Shown: positions 54,523 to 64,000, counted from the stretch's first letter. The stretch: DNA of 64,000 bases from an uncultured Saprospiraceae bacterium (GCA_938007965.1 CALLMH010000002.1:1-64000); one strand, 5' to 3'. The notes: generated by a model from the sequence alone, not told the origin. Made by a program: numbers and translations.

Positions 54523-56055
54523 TCATATATTTTCTATATCAGAGAGATAGAGATTAGCCTGAGTAAGGATGTCGGCTTTCTTTTCTGGATCCATCTTGGC
54601 TAGAGTACGGTATGCCATACCTATTCTCGGATTTTTAGCTAGTTTATCTTCATTTCTATCATAGAAGTTCCAGTAGAAACTATTGAATGGACATGCTTTG
54701 GGTCCTGTTTTTACCTTTTTGTCATAGTAGCAATCTTTGCAGTAATGAGACATTTTATCTATGTAATTAGCTGAAGATACATAAGGTTTCGTACCCACAA
54801 TCCCTCCGTCTGCGAATTGGCTCATCCCTCTAGTATTGGTGATTTCTACCCATTCTATCGCGTCTATATATATCCCGAGATACCATTGGTCCACCTCGTC
54901 AGGATCGATTCCCGCTAGGAGCGCGAAGTTTCCTGTGATCATTAATCTTTGAATGTGATGCGCATATGCATAGTTTATAGACTGCTTGATAGTGTGGCTC
55001 ATGCACTTCATTTTCGTTTCTCCAGTCCAAAACCATGACGGTAGTTTTCGTGTATTATTTAAATAATTGAGCTCTGAAAATTCGGGCATTTTTGTCCAGT
55101 AGATTCCGCGCATATATTCACGCCAGCCTATGATTTGCCTTACGAAACCCTCTACTTGAGAGATTGATATAAGATCAGGATTTGATTTCCATTTATTGAT
55201 TGCAGCATTCACCACTTCTAAAGGGCTGATGATTTTCGAATTCAATGCGAATGAAACTCTACTGTGATACAAGGACCAAAACTGAGGAGTCATAGCATCT
55301 TGGAAGTCGCCAAAATATTGCAAAAGATTGTCAATGAAATATTGTAAAACCTCTCGGGATTCTATAATATTTACTGGCCATATAAAGTGATTTTCATCAA
55401 TGTTTCCTATAGTCTTGACCTCACACTTCTTGATCATAGATACAATGTCTGACACATTTCTATCCATCAGTATCGGTTCAGGAGGAACGTGTGATTTTGG
55501 CATTTTTTTTCTGTTGCTGGCATCATAGTTCCATTGGCCAGTTACAGGTTGATCTCCATCCATTAAGATATCGTATTTTCTTCTCATGGATCTATAGAAG
55601 CTTTCCATCAGGTAGGTTTTCTTCCCTTCGAAGAAGTTACGCAGGTCAGTCCTATTCGTTAGGAAGTGTTCGGTGTCATATGATTGAGACTCGATCTGCA
55701 GGTCATTGCAATAATTAGTCAACTGTTCATCTAGTCTGTATTCGTCAGGCAATTGATACTCAAATTTTCCTATGTCTAATTTTTGGATGAAATGACCTAG
55801 ATTTTCAATAAGATTTTGTTTGTTTTCCGTATCATCTAATCTAAGATACACCACTTTATGACCTGCATCTTCTAGTGCTTTCGACATTTCTCTCATACCT
55901 ACAAAAAATGCAACCACTTTCTGTATGTGATGGGTTGTGTAGTCTGTTTCTTGCCTCATCTCCATCATGAGATAGGTAGTATCATCATCCAATGTAGAAT
56001 ACCACGAATGAGATAGATTCAATTGGTCACCAAGTATTAATCTGAGTGTGTTCAT
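54523..56055 (-). CDS. Fe-S cluster cryptochrome/photolyase-related protein
   Basis: 510 residues from the ATG at 56055; the upstream ATG at 56082 would add nine polar residues before the conserved Leu-Arg-Leu-Ile-Leu-Gly-Asp-Gln-Leu. The N-terminal antenna domain and the FAD-binding helical domain (Val-Glu-Gly-Phe-Val-Arg-Gln-Ile-Ile-Gly-Trp-Arg-Glu-Tyr) are both present. Four cysteines match the [4Fe-4S] ligands of bacterial (6-4) photolyases of the PhrB group: one in Met-Lys-Cys-Met-Ser-His, two in Cys-Lys-Asp-Cys and one in Lys-Ala-Cys-Pro-Phe. It probably repairs UV (6-4) photoproducts with blue light. Confidence 0.92.
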   Translation of the reverse strand: MNTLRLILGDQLNLSHSWYSTLDDDTTYLMMEMRQETDYTTHHIQKVVAFFVGMREMSKALEDAGHKVVYLRLDDTENKQNLIENLGHFIQKLDIGKFEYQLPDEYRLDEQLTNYCNDLQIESQSYDTEHFLTNRTDLRNFFEGKKTYLMESFYRSMRRKYDILMDGDQPVTGQWNYDASNRKKMPKSHVPPEPILMDRNVSDIVSMIKKCEVKTIGNIDENHFIWPVNIIESREVLQYFIDNLLQYFGDFQDAMTPQFWSLYHSRVSFALNSKIISPLEVVNAAINKWKSNPDLISISQVEGFVRQIIGWREYMRGIYWTKMPEFSELNYLNNTRKLPSWFWTGETKMKCMSHTIKQSINYAYAHHIQRLMITGNFALLAGIDPDEVDQWYLGIYIDAIEWVEITNTRGMSQFADGGIVGTKPYVSSANYIDKMSHYCKDCYYDKKVKTGPKACPFNSFYWNFYDRNEDKLAKNPRIGMAYRTLAKMDPEKKADILTQANLYLSDIENI

Positions 56056-56240
56056 ATGTGTAGTAGATTCATTGTCTAACAACGATGACTGGCTTTAGTT
56101 GATATAGATCTAGAGAACTTGAATGTAGTAAATAGGAGTAGCATAGATTGGTGGGGAGATTTTGAGCAAATGAAGAAGTAAACGACATCGTGAAGTGTAT
56201 CTCTTTGGATTACCTGCCCACTCCGTCATATAAACAAAAT

Positions 56241-56272
56241 AGCCATGGAACTGCATTTGCGGTACCATGGCT
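56241..56272 (-). terminator. Terminator of the TPR gene
   Basis: AGCCATGG (56241-56248) and CCATGGCT (56265-56272) form a perfect 8-bp stem. On the minus strand it is followed by ATTTTGTTTATAT. It lies 25 bases after the stop at 56297. Confidence 0.6.
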
Positions 56273-56296
56273 TCAACTAACTAATCAAATAAAAAT

Positions 56297-57538
56297 TTAA
56301 CTGTTCAAATATTTTTTTATCTCCGATAATTCAGGATGATTAGAATTCGTTTTTTTTGCAACCGTGTAAAAATTTTCCACCTCACTTTTATTATCCATTT
56401 TCATATTGACTTGCGCCATTGTTCTGTTCACATCTATATTTTTTGGTCTTTTGGCATACTCTAGTTTTGCATATTCCATTGCTTTTTCTGGATTATCCAT
56501 TAGGTTGAGGTAAATATTAGCGTATTCTAGATTCATATTGTGACCACTATCCGTGTCTTCTTTGAGCATGACCATGATCTCTTCTAAGAGGCCTTCCATT
56601 TCGGCAGTTCGGCCTTGCTTTTTGTACAATTCAGCTAAGGATATGTAGAATCCAACTTCGGGTATGATACTCATTGCTTCCTTTAAAGTTTCTTCCGCCT
56701 CTTTGTCCATGCCCTTCATAGCTTGGACCTCACCTATTGCGCCTACTGCAAATGGATAATTAGGTCTCATGTCTAGGATTTCTTTGTATACTTGAAGAGC
56801 ATTATCCAATTGACCATACTGCTTATAGATGTCGCCTAGTGTCAGCATAGCCCAAGCGGTCTCTTCGTATCCAGGATAACCTGCTTTTACAGCCATGGTC
56901 ATTGCCTCGATGGATCCATCGACATCACCGTGTATTTCTCTTAGATATGAAACTCTGCTGTATGATCTTATGTCTGGCTTGATGGTGATCATCTTATCAG
57001 ATAATTTTACGGCTTTTGCATAGTTACCCAATTCTACATTTGCGTCTACAAGTACTCCATGTATTTGTGCGTTTGCTGGATTGAGAATAGCTGCCTGATT
57101 TCCAGTTTTTAATGCGTCTGCAAATTCATGCAGGGAAAGCTGCACACCTGCTTTAGTGGTCAGTGCTAAAAACTTCAAATCTGATGTTAATTCACTATCA
57201 GTAAGAGCGTTGTCCAATATCGCCAACGCAGCGGGATAGTAGTGTCCATGCTCTCCAGTAACTCTTGCTTCTTTTATGTAGAGTTGAGCCAACTGGATTT
57301 TTGATTTATTGTCATGGTTGTTTCTATCGATGGCTTTGGTGAAGTCGCTATAGCTGTTTTGAACCTCATCCCATTCTTTGCCCAGTTGGATAGATTCACT
57401 TCGTTGTATGAGATCAGCTTTTGCTACATTACTTTCGGTTGATTTACCTCCTTCGCTTTTGCAAGAGGTTAAACCCAGTGCGAATACTCCAAAGAAAAGA
57501 AATAGCACAGACAGATTTAGAAGATTAGATGTTTTCAT
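56297..57538 (-). CDS. TPR-repeat lipoprotein
   Basis: 413 residues from the ATG at 57538, which starts a proper lipoprotein signal (Leu-Thr-Ser-Cys26); the longer open frame adds 26 unlikely residues. At least six tetratricopeptide repeats run from about residue 75 to 395, with typical Leu-Gly-Asp-Ile-Tyr, Ala-Leu-Gln-Val-Tyr and Asn-Pro-Ala-Asn patterns. Such proteins serve as scaffolds in the periplasm or at the outer membrane. The partner is unknown. Confidence 0.87.
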   Translation of the reverse strand: MKTSNLLNLSVLFLFFGVFALGLTSCKSEGGKSTESNVAKADLIQRSESIQLGKEWDEVQNSYSDFTKAIDRNNHDNKSKIQLAQLYIKEARVTGEHGHYYPAALAILDNALTDSELTSDLKFLALTTKAGVQLSLHEFADALKTGNQAAILNPANAQIHGVLVDANVELGNYAKAVKLSDKMITIKPDIRSYSRVSYLREIHGDVDGSIEAMTMAVKAGYPGYEETAWAMLTLGDIYKQYGQLDNALQVYKEILDMRPNYPFAVGAIGEVQAMKGMDKEAEETLKEAMSIIPEVGFYISLAELYKKQGRTAEMEGLLEEIMVMLKEDTDSGHNMNLEYANIYLNLMDNPEKAMEYAKLEYAKRPKNIDVNRTMAQVNMKMDNKSEVENFYTVAKKTNSNHPELSEIKKYLNS

Positions 57539-57951
57539 TTTTATAAATTTATAATTTTTAGGTAATGTAGAGACGGGTTTATGTTCTCTACAATGAGTTA
57601 CGATGATGGAAGTCAAATCGGATTTACTTTATGGCACATAATTGCTTTTTTAAATAGCTGAAGTCAAGTGATGCGGCTGAAATGTGATGATTATGTAGTA
57701 TTGGACAATAGTATGAAAAAGCAAAAAGTAGTTGCTGACAAAGCATCAAAAAACCGATTTTTTATTAAATCTGAAACAACGCATTAGCATGCTCTTTTAG
57801 AGCTAAGAATAGCTTCGAAATAAGTTGTTATGCTTTTATTATCATCCTTGAGGGTAGCCGTGCCTTTGTATCAGTCGGCAGAGACACTTATCTTTTGGAC
57901 TCTATAGCGAGGGAGGTATAGAAGTAAGGCAGTAAATAATATAAATCAGAG
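57539..57951. other. Intergenic, no gene seen
   Basis: About 410 bases. No coding sequence, repeat-family copy or strong hairpin was recognised. Confidence 0.45.
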
Positions 57952-58767
57952 TTAAGCTACGGAAACTGTACCAATCAGTCGAGTTAGGGTAGGAACTGTA
58001 GCTCCTTTTGCGTCTTCGATGGTTATAGCATAAGTGCCTGTACCTTCTTCAAAATCAACAGGCACTATGAAACCATTTTCTTGATTGAATACTGTTAATG
58101 GTATTGGATCTACGCCATCTTTTAATGACCACAGTTGATATGCTTGATTAGTAGCTATAACAGGCAAGTTTTTAATCTGTATAAAATTCTTTTTATCAAT
58201 AGGATTATAATGGAAGATTATACTTGTCTTTTTATAAGTATCCGTAGGTGTGATTTCGAGCGCTTTACCGTTGGGATTATTCAGCTCATCGTATAATTTA
58301 ATTTTCTGATCTTGATATATTTGTATGGAATCGCAAGTAGCTTCTAATGTTTCATACTTTTGTTGAAGTCGGTCGAAGTCATTATTCTTATCGAATGCAA
58401 ACCATACTGAAAAAGCGGTAAGTGCTCCAAGTGAAAATAGGAGTGCATTCTTAAACCATCTCGAATCTGAAGAATTCGATGCAATATTATTTTTTGATGG
58501 AGTATTAGCACCTGAGTTATTTGGTTTTAAATTCTTTGCTCCTTTCGCTTCTATTAGTTTTATTATATCTTTTTCTAGATTTCTCTTTGGAGCTACTCCC
58601 TCTGACTTTGCATATTCCTGTAGAGATTTCTGAATTTCTAAATGATCAAATCTTAGTTCAGGATACTGTACTAAAAAACCCTCTACTTTCTGAGCATCTT
58701 GCTCAGAGAGTAACCCAAGCACATAGTACTCAAGCATTCCAGATTCTCTAATTTCTTTTATATTCAC
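57952..58767 (-). CDS. Anti-sigma factor, RskA-like
   Basis: 271 residues. Residues 1-75 form a cytoplasmic helical domain that should bind the sigma factor (Tyr-Val-Leu-Gly-Leu-Leu-Ser-Glu-Gln). One membrane helix lies at 106-125, then a short coiled coil. The periplasmic RskA domain (about 165-271) has Tyr-Gln-Leu-Trp-Ser-Leu-Lys-Asp-Gly. There is no His-Cys-Cys zinc motif. The start overlaps the stop of the sigma factor gene (ATGA), the usual layout of such pairs. Confidence 0.9.
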   Translation of the reverse strand: MNIKEIRESGMLEYYVLGLLSEQDAQKVEGFLVQYPELRFDHLEIQKSLQEYAKSEGVAPKRNLEKDIIKLIEAKGAKNLKPNNSGANTPSKNNIASNSSDSRWFKNALLFSLGALTAFSVWFAFDKNNDFDRLQQKYETLEATCDSIQIYQDQKIKLYDELNNPNGKALEITPTDTYKKTSIIFHYNPIDKKNFIQIKNLPVIATNQAYQLWSLKDGVDPIPLTVFNQENGFIVPVDFEEGTGTYAITIEDAKGATVPTLTRLIGTVSVA

Positions 58768-59348
58768 AGGATTACAAATATTATTATTAATGTTAAGGAG
58801 TAGAAACTAAATATAAATTTATTTTCTTTTTTAAATTTATTCCTTAAAATCTCAATTCCTTTTTTTACTCTTGTTTTCACAGTCCCTATCGGAATATCAA
58901 ATTCTTTTGCCAATTCACTTTGAGAATATCCTTTAAGGTAAAGATGTTCTAATACAAAAGCGTATTTATCATCTAATTCTTTAATCATCCGATTAGTATC
59001 AATATTGTCAGTATCAATGTAAGACCTTTCAACATCATGTACGAGTGGATCTATGCTTTCGGATTTTTCTTCTGCCTGAAATGACTTTAATCTTCTGATA
59101 TCTATCGCTGAATTCTTTACAATCTTCGCCATCCATGTGAATAGAGTAGACTTACTAGAGTCATACTGATCTATGTTATTCCATATTTTTAAAAAAGATT
59201 TCTGAATGGCGTCCTCAGCAAATGCATGGTTGTTAAGAACCCTCACTGCTATACCATACAGCGAATTCGTATAGTTGCTGTAGAGTAACTTCAGACCTGC
59301 TTCATCTCTATTCAAAATCAAATTGTGTATTTCTTGATCTACTTTCAC
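58764..59348 (-). CDS. ECF-type RNA polymerase sigma factor
   Basis: 194 residues. Sigma region 2 (Ala-Glu-Asp-Ala-Ile-Gln-Lys-Ser-Phe-Leu-Lys-Ile-Trp, Thr-Trp-Met-Ala-Lys-Ile) and region 4 (Tyr-Ser-Gln-Ser-Glu-Leu-Ala-Lys-Glu-Phe-Asp-Ile-Pro-Ile-Gly-Thr-Val-Lys) are clear. The C-terminus adds a hydrophobic stretch of about 16 residues (Phe-Ser-Phe-Tyr-Ser-Leu-Thr-Leu-Ile-Ile), unusual for a sigma factor. It is presumably held inactive by the coupled RskA-like protein. Its regulon is not visible here. Confidence 0.92.
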   Translation of the reverse strand: MKVDQEIHNLILNRDEAGLKLLYSNYTNSLYGIAVRVLNNHAFAEDAIQKSFLKIWNNIDQYDSSKSTLFTWMAKIVKNSAIDIRRLKSFQAEEKSESIDPLVHDVERSYIDTDNIDTNRMIKELDDKYAFVLEHLYLKGYSQSELAKEFDIPIGTVKTRVKKGIEILRNKFKKENKFIFSFYSLTLIIIFVIL

Positions 59349-59805
59349 TGATTTATTATTCTAAAAATGGTGGTGTTGATTTTAAGAATTTAGTTCGAAA
59401 TTAACAAAATAATCTTATACGTAATGTAACTATTGCATTAGATTATTTTATTTTTTTTTCATTTTATTTATAATATCTATTTCTGTGTAGTTATTTCATA
59501 ATTTTTACGCAAATGTTGAGAAGAACATATACTATTTGTCTAAATCAATGATGGTATAACAAGAAATGGAACCTAGTGTTTAAGTAATTTTGATAGCTTG
59601 TCATAAAATATTTGAAAGAGGAGTTCTTGGTATGCCATATATAGTTGAGAGGTAGGCCTGGATTGACTCTAAGAAGCATACAGTAATTTAGATTACAGAC
59701 ACTACAAGATATGACGATAGAGAAAGTATTGTTTTGGTCTTTACCATTACTGCATTAGTTTCTGTGATTTCACAATATGTTGATCCTATTAGTGGTTATA
59801 AATCA
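59349..59805. other. Intergenic, no gene seen
   Basis: About 455 AT-rich bases between the divergent sigma factor and PAP2 genes. A start at 59734 for the PAP2 gene is possible, but it would put extra residues before a normal signal peptide. No clear promoter box was placed. Confidence 0.45.
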
Positions 59806-60600
59806 ATGGAAAATAAAATTACATTTCTGCTCTTCTTATTGATTTTATTTAGTTGGAATAATGGAATCGATGCGCAAAAATTGTATCAAGTATCTAATAA
59901 GGAGGCTGGAACAACTCTTGGTACTTCGGTGATGATGATTCTAGGAGGTGAGCTTATAGAACATCGGAGAGGGGATATCACAGTTGCAGATATAGATAAT
60001 CTTAATTCTTCATCTATCTTAGGTTTCGATAGCAAAGTCGTAGAGAATTTCTCTGATCAAGCATCACGCACTAGTGACATATTTAAAGATGGGATAATAG
60101 TAGTCCCGTTTTCGTTTTTTCTTTCTTCTAGAGGAAGAGAAAATGCAAGGGAGATATTTTTGATGTATTGTGAGGTTGGAGCTATCAACTTTGGATTGAC
60201 TAGACTGGTCAAAGGAGCGACGGGAAGATATCGTCCATATGCTTATAATCCAGATGTAGATCTATCGCTCAAGCTAAGTCCCACCACACGAAGATCTTTT
60301 TTTTCTGGGCATGTCAGCCATGTAACTAGTTTGTCATTTTTTACAGCATCAATATTCGAAGATCTATATCCAGACTCTAATATGAAGTACGTCGTCTGGA
60401 CAGGAGCATTAGCTGCTCCGGCTATAACCGCCTACCTCAGAGTGAAAGCTGGAAGGCATTTTATATCGGACGTAGTAGTAGGTTACGCAGTGGGCGGAGC
60501 TATCGGTTACTTGGTCCCTAGATTCCACAAAACTGTCAAGGATCACAACATAGATATCATTGGTGCTGAGGGAGGATTAGGTATGATTTATACATTTTAA
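59806..60600 (+). CDS. PAP2-family phosphatase
   Basis: 264 residues from the ATG at 59806, which starts a signal peptide ending Gly-Ile-Asp-Ala-Gln. The three phosphatase motifs are Lys-Gly-Ala-Thr-Gly-Arg-Tyr-Arg-Pro, Ser-Phe-Phe-Ser-Gly-His and Arg-Val-Lys-Ala-Gly-Arg-His-Phe-Ile-Ser-Asp. It probably acts on lipid or other phosphomonoesters in the periplasm. Few strong membrane helices are present, so it may be soluble or weakly attached. Confidence 0.88.
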   Translation: MENKITFLLFLLILFSWNNGIDAQKLYQVSNKEAGTTLGTSVMMILGGELIEHRRGDITVADIDNLNSSSILGFDSKVVENFSDQASRTSDIFKDGIIVVPFSFFLSSRGRENAREIFLMYCEVGAINFGLTRLVKGATGRYRPYAYNPDVDLSLKLSPTTRRSFFSGHVSHVTSLSFFTASIFEDLYPDSNMKYVVWTGALAAPAITAYLRVKAGRHFISDVVVGYAVGGAIGYLVPRFHKTVKDHNIDIIGAEGGLGMIYTF

Positions 60601-60631
60601 TCCGAAGATACATTGGTGGTGTCTACTCGAT

Positions 60632-61849
60632 TTATTGCGCTATTGCTAATGGGTAATTTACCTTCATGACAGGTTTATTCCCGATGTTGCTGACTTCGCC
60701 TTCTACACATATATTTTTGTCTTTTAGATGTTTCACTGGGTCATAAGTGAAGTTAGTGAGCTGGTCTTTATATATCATTATAGAGCAGTAATCATTAGGG
60801 AATTTTCTATCTAGATTCAACCATGCGTGGCCTTTACGGCTGTTACGAGCGCTCACTACTTTACCGCACACTGTTACTTTCCGATACTTTCCCATCTGGC
60901 GGGCTATGGTCTCTGTATTGTATTGGCCTCGAGCGAGCGATACTTGTGGGATCGGTTCTACTGAGCCGTTTTGATATTCAGAGAACCATTCTTTTACGTC
61001 GTACTTTGATTCGAGTGATTGATTTATTTTGGGGAAGTAATCATAACCCGTCATTTTTTCCAATTCGTCTACTGTAATAGTATATGTGTCTACAGGTCTT
61101 GAGAGCTCTTTATTGGCCATCAGAAAACCAATAATTCTTTGGTTCGTGTTGTCGTAAGCTATCTTAAGATAAAATTCTGGGATGCTTACTCCATTTGGAG
61201 ATTGTTTGATCTTTGGTAAATCATCTGTAAGGATTGGTGCTGTGATTATCGCCAGAGGTACATTATTTCTTACCACATAGTTTCTAAGCATATTTTCTAA
61301 TTCGGACCACTTTTTACGATTTAGGTCAGGATCTTGTGGTGACATATTCGAGTAGAAATAGCTCTCTGATACCGCTCTACTATACCATCTGAAATCTGCA
61401 GATGGGGCGAGATGTCCTCTATCATATCCAAATCCCTCATATTGTTCATCTTCCTTGCGCTCAGGATAATAATTAAAATAGTCATCTTGTTCGGCGGTGC
61501 CGGTAGCGACTATCGGATCTACTCTGAAATCATTCGTCCTTGCGCTTCCAAGCTCTTCGACTTCTGGGGTGATCATATGTGCCACCCAAGAAGATTGTTC
61601 GTGTGCCTCATTATATTCGAAAAAGTAGGCTGTATGTTCTAAATAATTGGCTGATGGAAGTCCATAAGATTCTAGATCATCTTTATAAATTTTCCATTTT
61701 TGTGTATTTATTTTCTCAGAGACAACTAGTCTAGACTCGTCTATTTCGATCAGTTGATTTTCCAGTTCTGAGAGAATTTCCTTTTTTGATTGGGCTATCA
61801 TTATCATGGGCTCAATCATGATAAGTATTAGGATTATTTTTTTAATCAT
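60632..61849 (-). CDS. Secreted DNA/RNA non-specific endonuclease
   Basis: 405 residues with a signal peptide (1-19). The nuclease domain (about 75-290) has the active-site motif Asp143-Arg-Gly-His146-Leu-Ala-Pro and a later Asn-Met-Ser-Pro-Gln, as in the NUC1/Serratia nuclease family. Residues about 320-405 form an extra OB-fold-like domain (Val-Thr-Val-Cys-Gly-Lys-Val, Leu-Asn-Leu-Asp, Ile-Cys-Val-Glu-Gly-Glu-Val) that may bind nucleic acid. It may serve in nutrient scavenging or in degrading extracellular DNA. Confidence 0.92.
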   Translation of the reverse strand: MIKKIILILIMIEPMIMIAQSKKEILSELENQLIEIDESRLVVSEKINTQKWKIYKDDLESYGLPSANYLEHTAYFFEYNEAHEQSSWVAHMITPEVEELGSARTNDFRVDPIVATGTAEQDDYFNYYPERKEDEQYEGFGYDRGHLAPSADFRWYSRAVSESYFYSNMSPQDPDLNRKKWSELENMLRNYVVRNNVPLAIITAPILTDDLPKIKQSPNGVSIPEFYLKIAYDNTNQRIIGFLMANKELSRPVDTYTITVDELEKMTGYDYFPKINQSLESKYDVKEWFSEYQNGSVEPIPQVSLARGQYNTETIARQMGKYRKVTVCGKVVSARNSRKGHAWLNLDRKFPNDYCSIMIYKDQLTNFTYDPVKHLKDKNICVEGEVSNIGNKPVMKVNYPLAIAQ

Positions 61850-61987
61850 CTTATATTTTTTACGGATACAAATGTTACGAAAATAATCCGAGCATACTCT
61901 ACTCTATGGTACATTATTGAGATATTTTACACTTTGTGTACATCGTGTAAAGTAGAATGGTCAAAAAAGTGAATTTCATAAACCTAA

Positions 61988-62017
61988 AAGCCCCATCACA
62001 ATCAAGTGGTGGGGCTT
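61988..62017 (-). terminator. Terminator of the T9SS protein gene
   Basis: AAGCCCCATCAC and GTGGTGGGGCTT pair over 12 positions with one wobble around a six-base loop; the minus strand continues TTTTAGGTTT. It lies 26 bases after the stop at 62043. Confidence 0.6.
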
Positions 62018-62042
62018 CATGTATTTATATAGAAAGGGATAT

Positions 62043-64000
62043 TTATTCTACAAATATCTTCTTACTGTGTACTATCGCACCATTTCTTAAGTACGATTGG
62101 ATGTATATTCCTGTAGGCATTTCGTTACCTATGTTATCATTGTTGGATATTAATCTTCCAGATAGATCAAAGATTACAACCTGATCGTAATTTTCATCAA
62201 ATTCTATGTCGTTGGATGAAGAAAATACTTCTTGCCCTACGGTATAGTAACCCTCACCCATATACGGCATAGTGAATGCTATGTATTTGGAGTTGGACTC
62301 TACTAATGTAATATCTAGATATTCCCAGTCTATTTGATCACCTACCTCAGGTTCGTCAGTTGTGTACAACCCTTTAATATCTTCGCTAAACCACTCTTCA
62401 CTTCCCTCTTTCGGCATGAATATGGTGAGGGATACATCCTGTCCGTCATTTTCTGTTGTAACGTAGTGGATTCTATCGATAAATAGCATTCCGAAATCTG
62501 TATTGGCTTCCGCGCTATTAGAGAATAAATTAGTTACTACACAGGCATCCGTAGGCCCTAAGTTCTCGACAGCACATAGAAGACTATCACCCCCTTTGAA
62601 ATATGCAATTTCGCCAGCTGGTAATTCAGATGAGAAAATTCTCTCTGTTTGGTTATAGATGTTTTTCGGACCTATATTAGTCAAGATAATATTAGGTAGT
62701 TGTTGAGCAACTCTCAAATTACCAATTGTCGTACATCCTGTTTGACCATCAGCAAATTGTGTAATTAATGCAGTATAATCAGCTACACTACTAGCGATCT
62801 TATCATCATCAGTAGTCCCAGGATTATCATAGCATATTTCGATTAATAAGTTATTTTGACCATTGTATTCAAATGGGGTATCGAATGTTATTCTATTCAT
62901 ACCTAGCTCAGTAGTTACTGATCCATTATATACAGTCGTCAGATTCCCGTCTTCGATAAATAATTCACCCTCTATTTCGTCATTTGATACTTCTCCGATA
63001 GAGATAGTAAAGTTTTGGAACGGTGCAGTACTCTTCTTTTCTACAAGATTAAATGAAATCTCTCCTATCAAGCCAGCTTTCAAATCCGTAGCATCGAGTA
63101 TTTCTTTGCTGTATAGAAGCTGAGTTCTAGCATTTCCCCAGTATCCTCGGAATACATTCGGTCCTTCTAGTGTTCCATTTCCTACTGTTACATCAGAACT
63201 CACTCCTTGGATATTAAACTCTTCATCGTTTTCTAAGATATTGATTTTGATATTATCTCTCAATACATCTTGATCAGATTCCAATGTAATGTCCAATAGT
63301 TTATCACCATCAATCAATGCATTATCAAATATTTGAATGTCGAAAGAGGTAGTTTTTTCACCAGCAGGAAGCACAATTTCATCATCTAAAATATCATAAT
63401 CTTCGCCAAGCACAGCCGTACTTGATGGATCAATATTCAATGTAATATTAGCATCAACATCAAATGGTACAGGGGTGCTGATGCTGATCGTTCTAGTGTC
63501 TACTAAGTTACAAAAATCATCATCTAGCTCACCGATTGGAGATATAGATACATTATTATTGTTGAACGAGATACTCGGCACTGCAAACCGACTTGAAGTA
63601 TACAGTCCCTTACCATAAGTACCTGCAAGCATTTCTAGATCACTCTTCCTGTATTTGATCATATCTACTCTGACGAGGCCTATTTCAGGACTGATATTAG
63701 ACCAGCTCGTATTAGCACCATCAGCTTCTGCTAACCAGATGCCCAATTCTGTTCCTAGGATCACTTCTTTGCTATTACTTGGGTTGAATATTCCCCATCT
63801 TACAGGCATATCGGGAAGGTCACCTTCTATAGATGTCCATGTAGCTCCTTTGTCCTCAGATAGGAAGACGCTTACTACACCAAAGTTACTATAAGTGATC
63901 AGTAGTCTGTCAGAATCAAAAACATCAACATTGACACTTCTTACATATCCGCTTCCTGATCTTAGTAACTCACCACTAGGATTTTCAGATCTAGGATTGG
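62043..64000 (-). CDS. T9SS-secreted protein with BNR/propeller-like region (5' end outside window)
   Basis: The frame is open to the window edge, giving 652 codons; the internal Met at 63809 is not the true start. The visible N-terminal part has Phe-Leu-Ser-Glu-Asp-Lys-Gly-Ala-Thr-Trp, an Asp-box of sialidase/sortilin-like propellers. Residues in the middle resemble Calx-beta-like strands (Asp-Val-Asp-Ala-Asn-Ile-Thr-Leu, Gly-Glu-Asp-Tyr-Asp-Ile) and proprotein convertase P-type domains. The final 70 residues are a T9SS sorting domain (Val-Ile-Phe-Asp-Leu-Ser-Gly-Arg, Met-Pro-Thr-Gly-Ile-Tyr). It is exported and probably surface-bound. The function is unknown. Confidence 0.85.
   Translation of the reverse strand, partial: NPRSENPSGELLRSGSGYVRSVNVDVFDSDRLLITYSNFGVVSVFLSEDKGATWTSIEGDLPDMPVRWGIFNPSNSKEVILGTELGIWLAEADGANTSWSNISPEIGLVRVDMIKYRKSDLEMLAGTYGKGLYTSSRFAVPSISFNNNNVSISPIGELDDDFCNLVDTRTISISTPVPFDVDANITLNIDPSSTAVLGEDYDILDDEIVLPAGEKTTSFDIQIFDNALIDGDKLLDITLESDQDVLRDNIKINILENDEEFNIQGVSSDVTVGNGTLEGPNVFRGYWGNARTQLLYSKEILDATDLKAGLIGEISFNLVEKKSTAPFQNFTISIGEVSNDEIEGELFIEDGNLTTVYNGSVTTELGMNRITFDTPFEYNGQNNLLIEICYDNPGTTDDDKIASSVADYTALITQFADGQTGCTTIGNLRVAQQLPNIILTNIGPKNIYNQTERIFSSELPAGEIAYFKGGDSLLCAVENLGPTDACVVTNLFSNSAEANTDFGMLFIDRIHYVTTENDGQDVSLTIFMPKEGSEEWFSEDIKGLYTTDEPEVGDQIDWEYLDITLVESNSKYIAFTMPYMGEGYYTVGQEVFSSSNDIEFDENYDQVVIFDLSGRLISNNDNIGNEMPTGIYIQSYLRNGAIVHSKKIFVE

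Overview
The window looks like a chromosomal stretch of a marine or aquatic member of the Bacteroidota, most likely the Saprospiria. Supporting signs are type IX secretion (T9SS) C-terminal sorting domains, SprB-like adhesin repeats, a SusC-like barrel, -33/-7 promoters of the TTTG/TAnnTTTG kind, the futalosine menaquinone enzyme MqnD and AT-rich intergenic DNA. The phylum assignment is firm. The family-level assignment is inference. No tRNA, rRNA, CRISPR array, prophage or insertion sequence with a transposase was found.

Layout. Positions 1-2525 hold a secreted adhesin-like protein (cut by the window edge) with a Cys-Gln thioester domain, plus a partner gene. Positions 3105-7033 hold a small membrane protein, an alpha/beta hydrolase and the ferrous iron importer FeoAB. 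Positions 7994-20965 are mostly housekeeping: aroC, lpxB, surE, hemH, a restriction-like nuclease next to a helicase-like protein without visible ATPase motifs, a ferredoxin, an MqnD-methyltransferase fusion, a pseudouridine synthase and an S1-domain protein. Positions 21471-23059 hold a lactonase and a RidA-family deaminase. From 23358 to 25875 there is a short series of unrelated accessory genes separated by 59-91 bp hairpin sites that look like integron attC sites, with no integrase in view. A 0.3-0.4 kb dispersed repeat sits at 7486-7905 and, inverted, at 26067-26384; its core recurs at three other places.

Positions 28402-35494 are a coupled pair: a SusC-like outer membrane barrel with no recognisable plug, and a 1470-residue alpha-2-macroglobulin that carries a TonB-receptor plug-like segment. 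Positions 35543-43259 form an alginate catabolism locus on the minus strand: GntR/FadR regulator, double-domain PL7 alginate lyase lipoprotein, KdgF, MFS transporter, short-chain reductase, KDG kinase and KDPG aldolase. Together these would take alginate to unsaturated uronate, DEH, KDG, KDPG, then pyruvate and glyceraldehyde 3-phosphate. A palindromic operator overlaps the presumed start site of the regulator.

Positions 43672-64000 hold an MscS channel, a tandem pair of DUF4331 proteins (one with a T9SS tail), a DUF547/beta-barrel fusion with an Omp85-like protein and a GH113-like glycosidase, an Fe-S photolyase-like protein, a TPR lipoprotein, an ECF sigma/anti-sigma pair, a PAP2 phosphatase, a secreted DNA/RNA nuclease and a 5'-truncated T9SS-secreted protein.

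All calls come from reading the sequence without database searches. Protein families were recognised from motifs.
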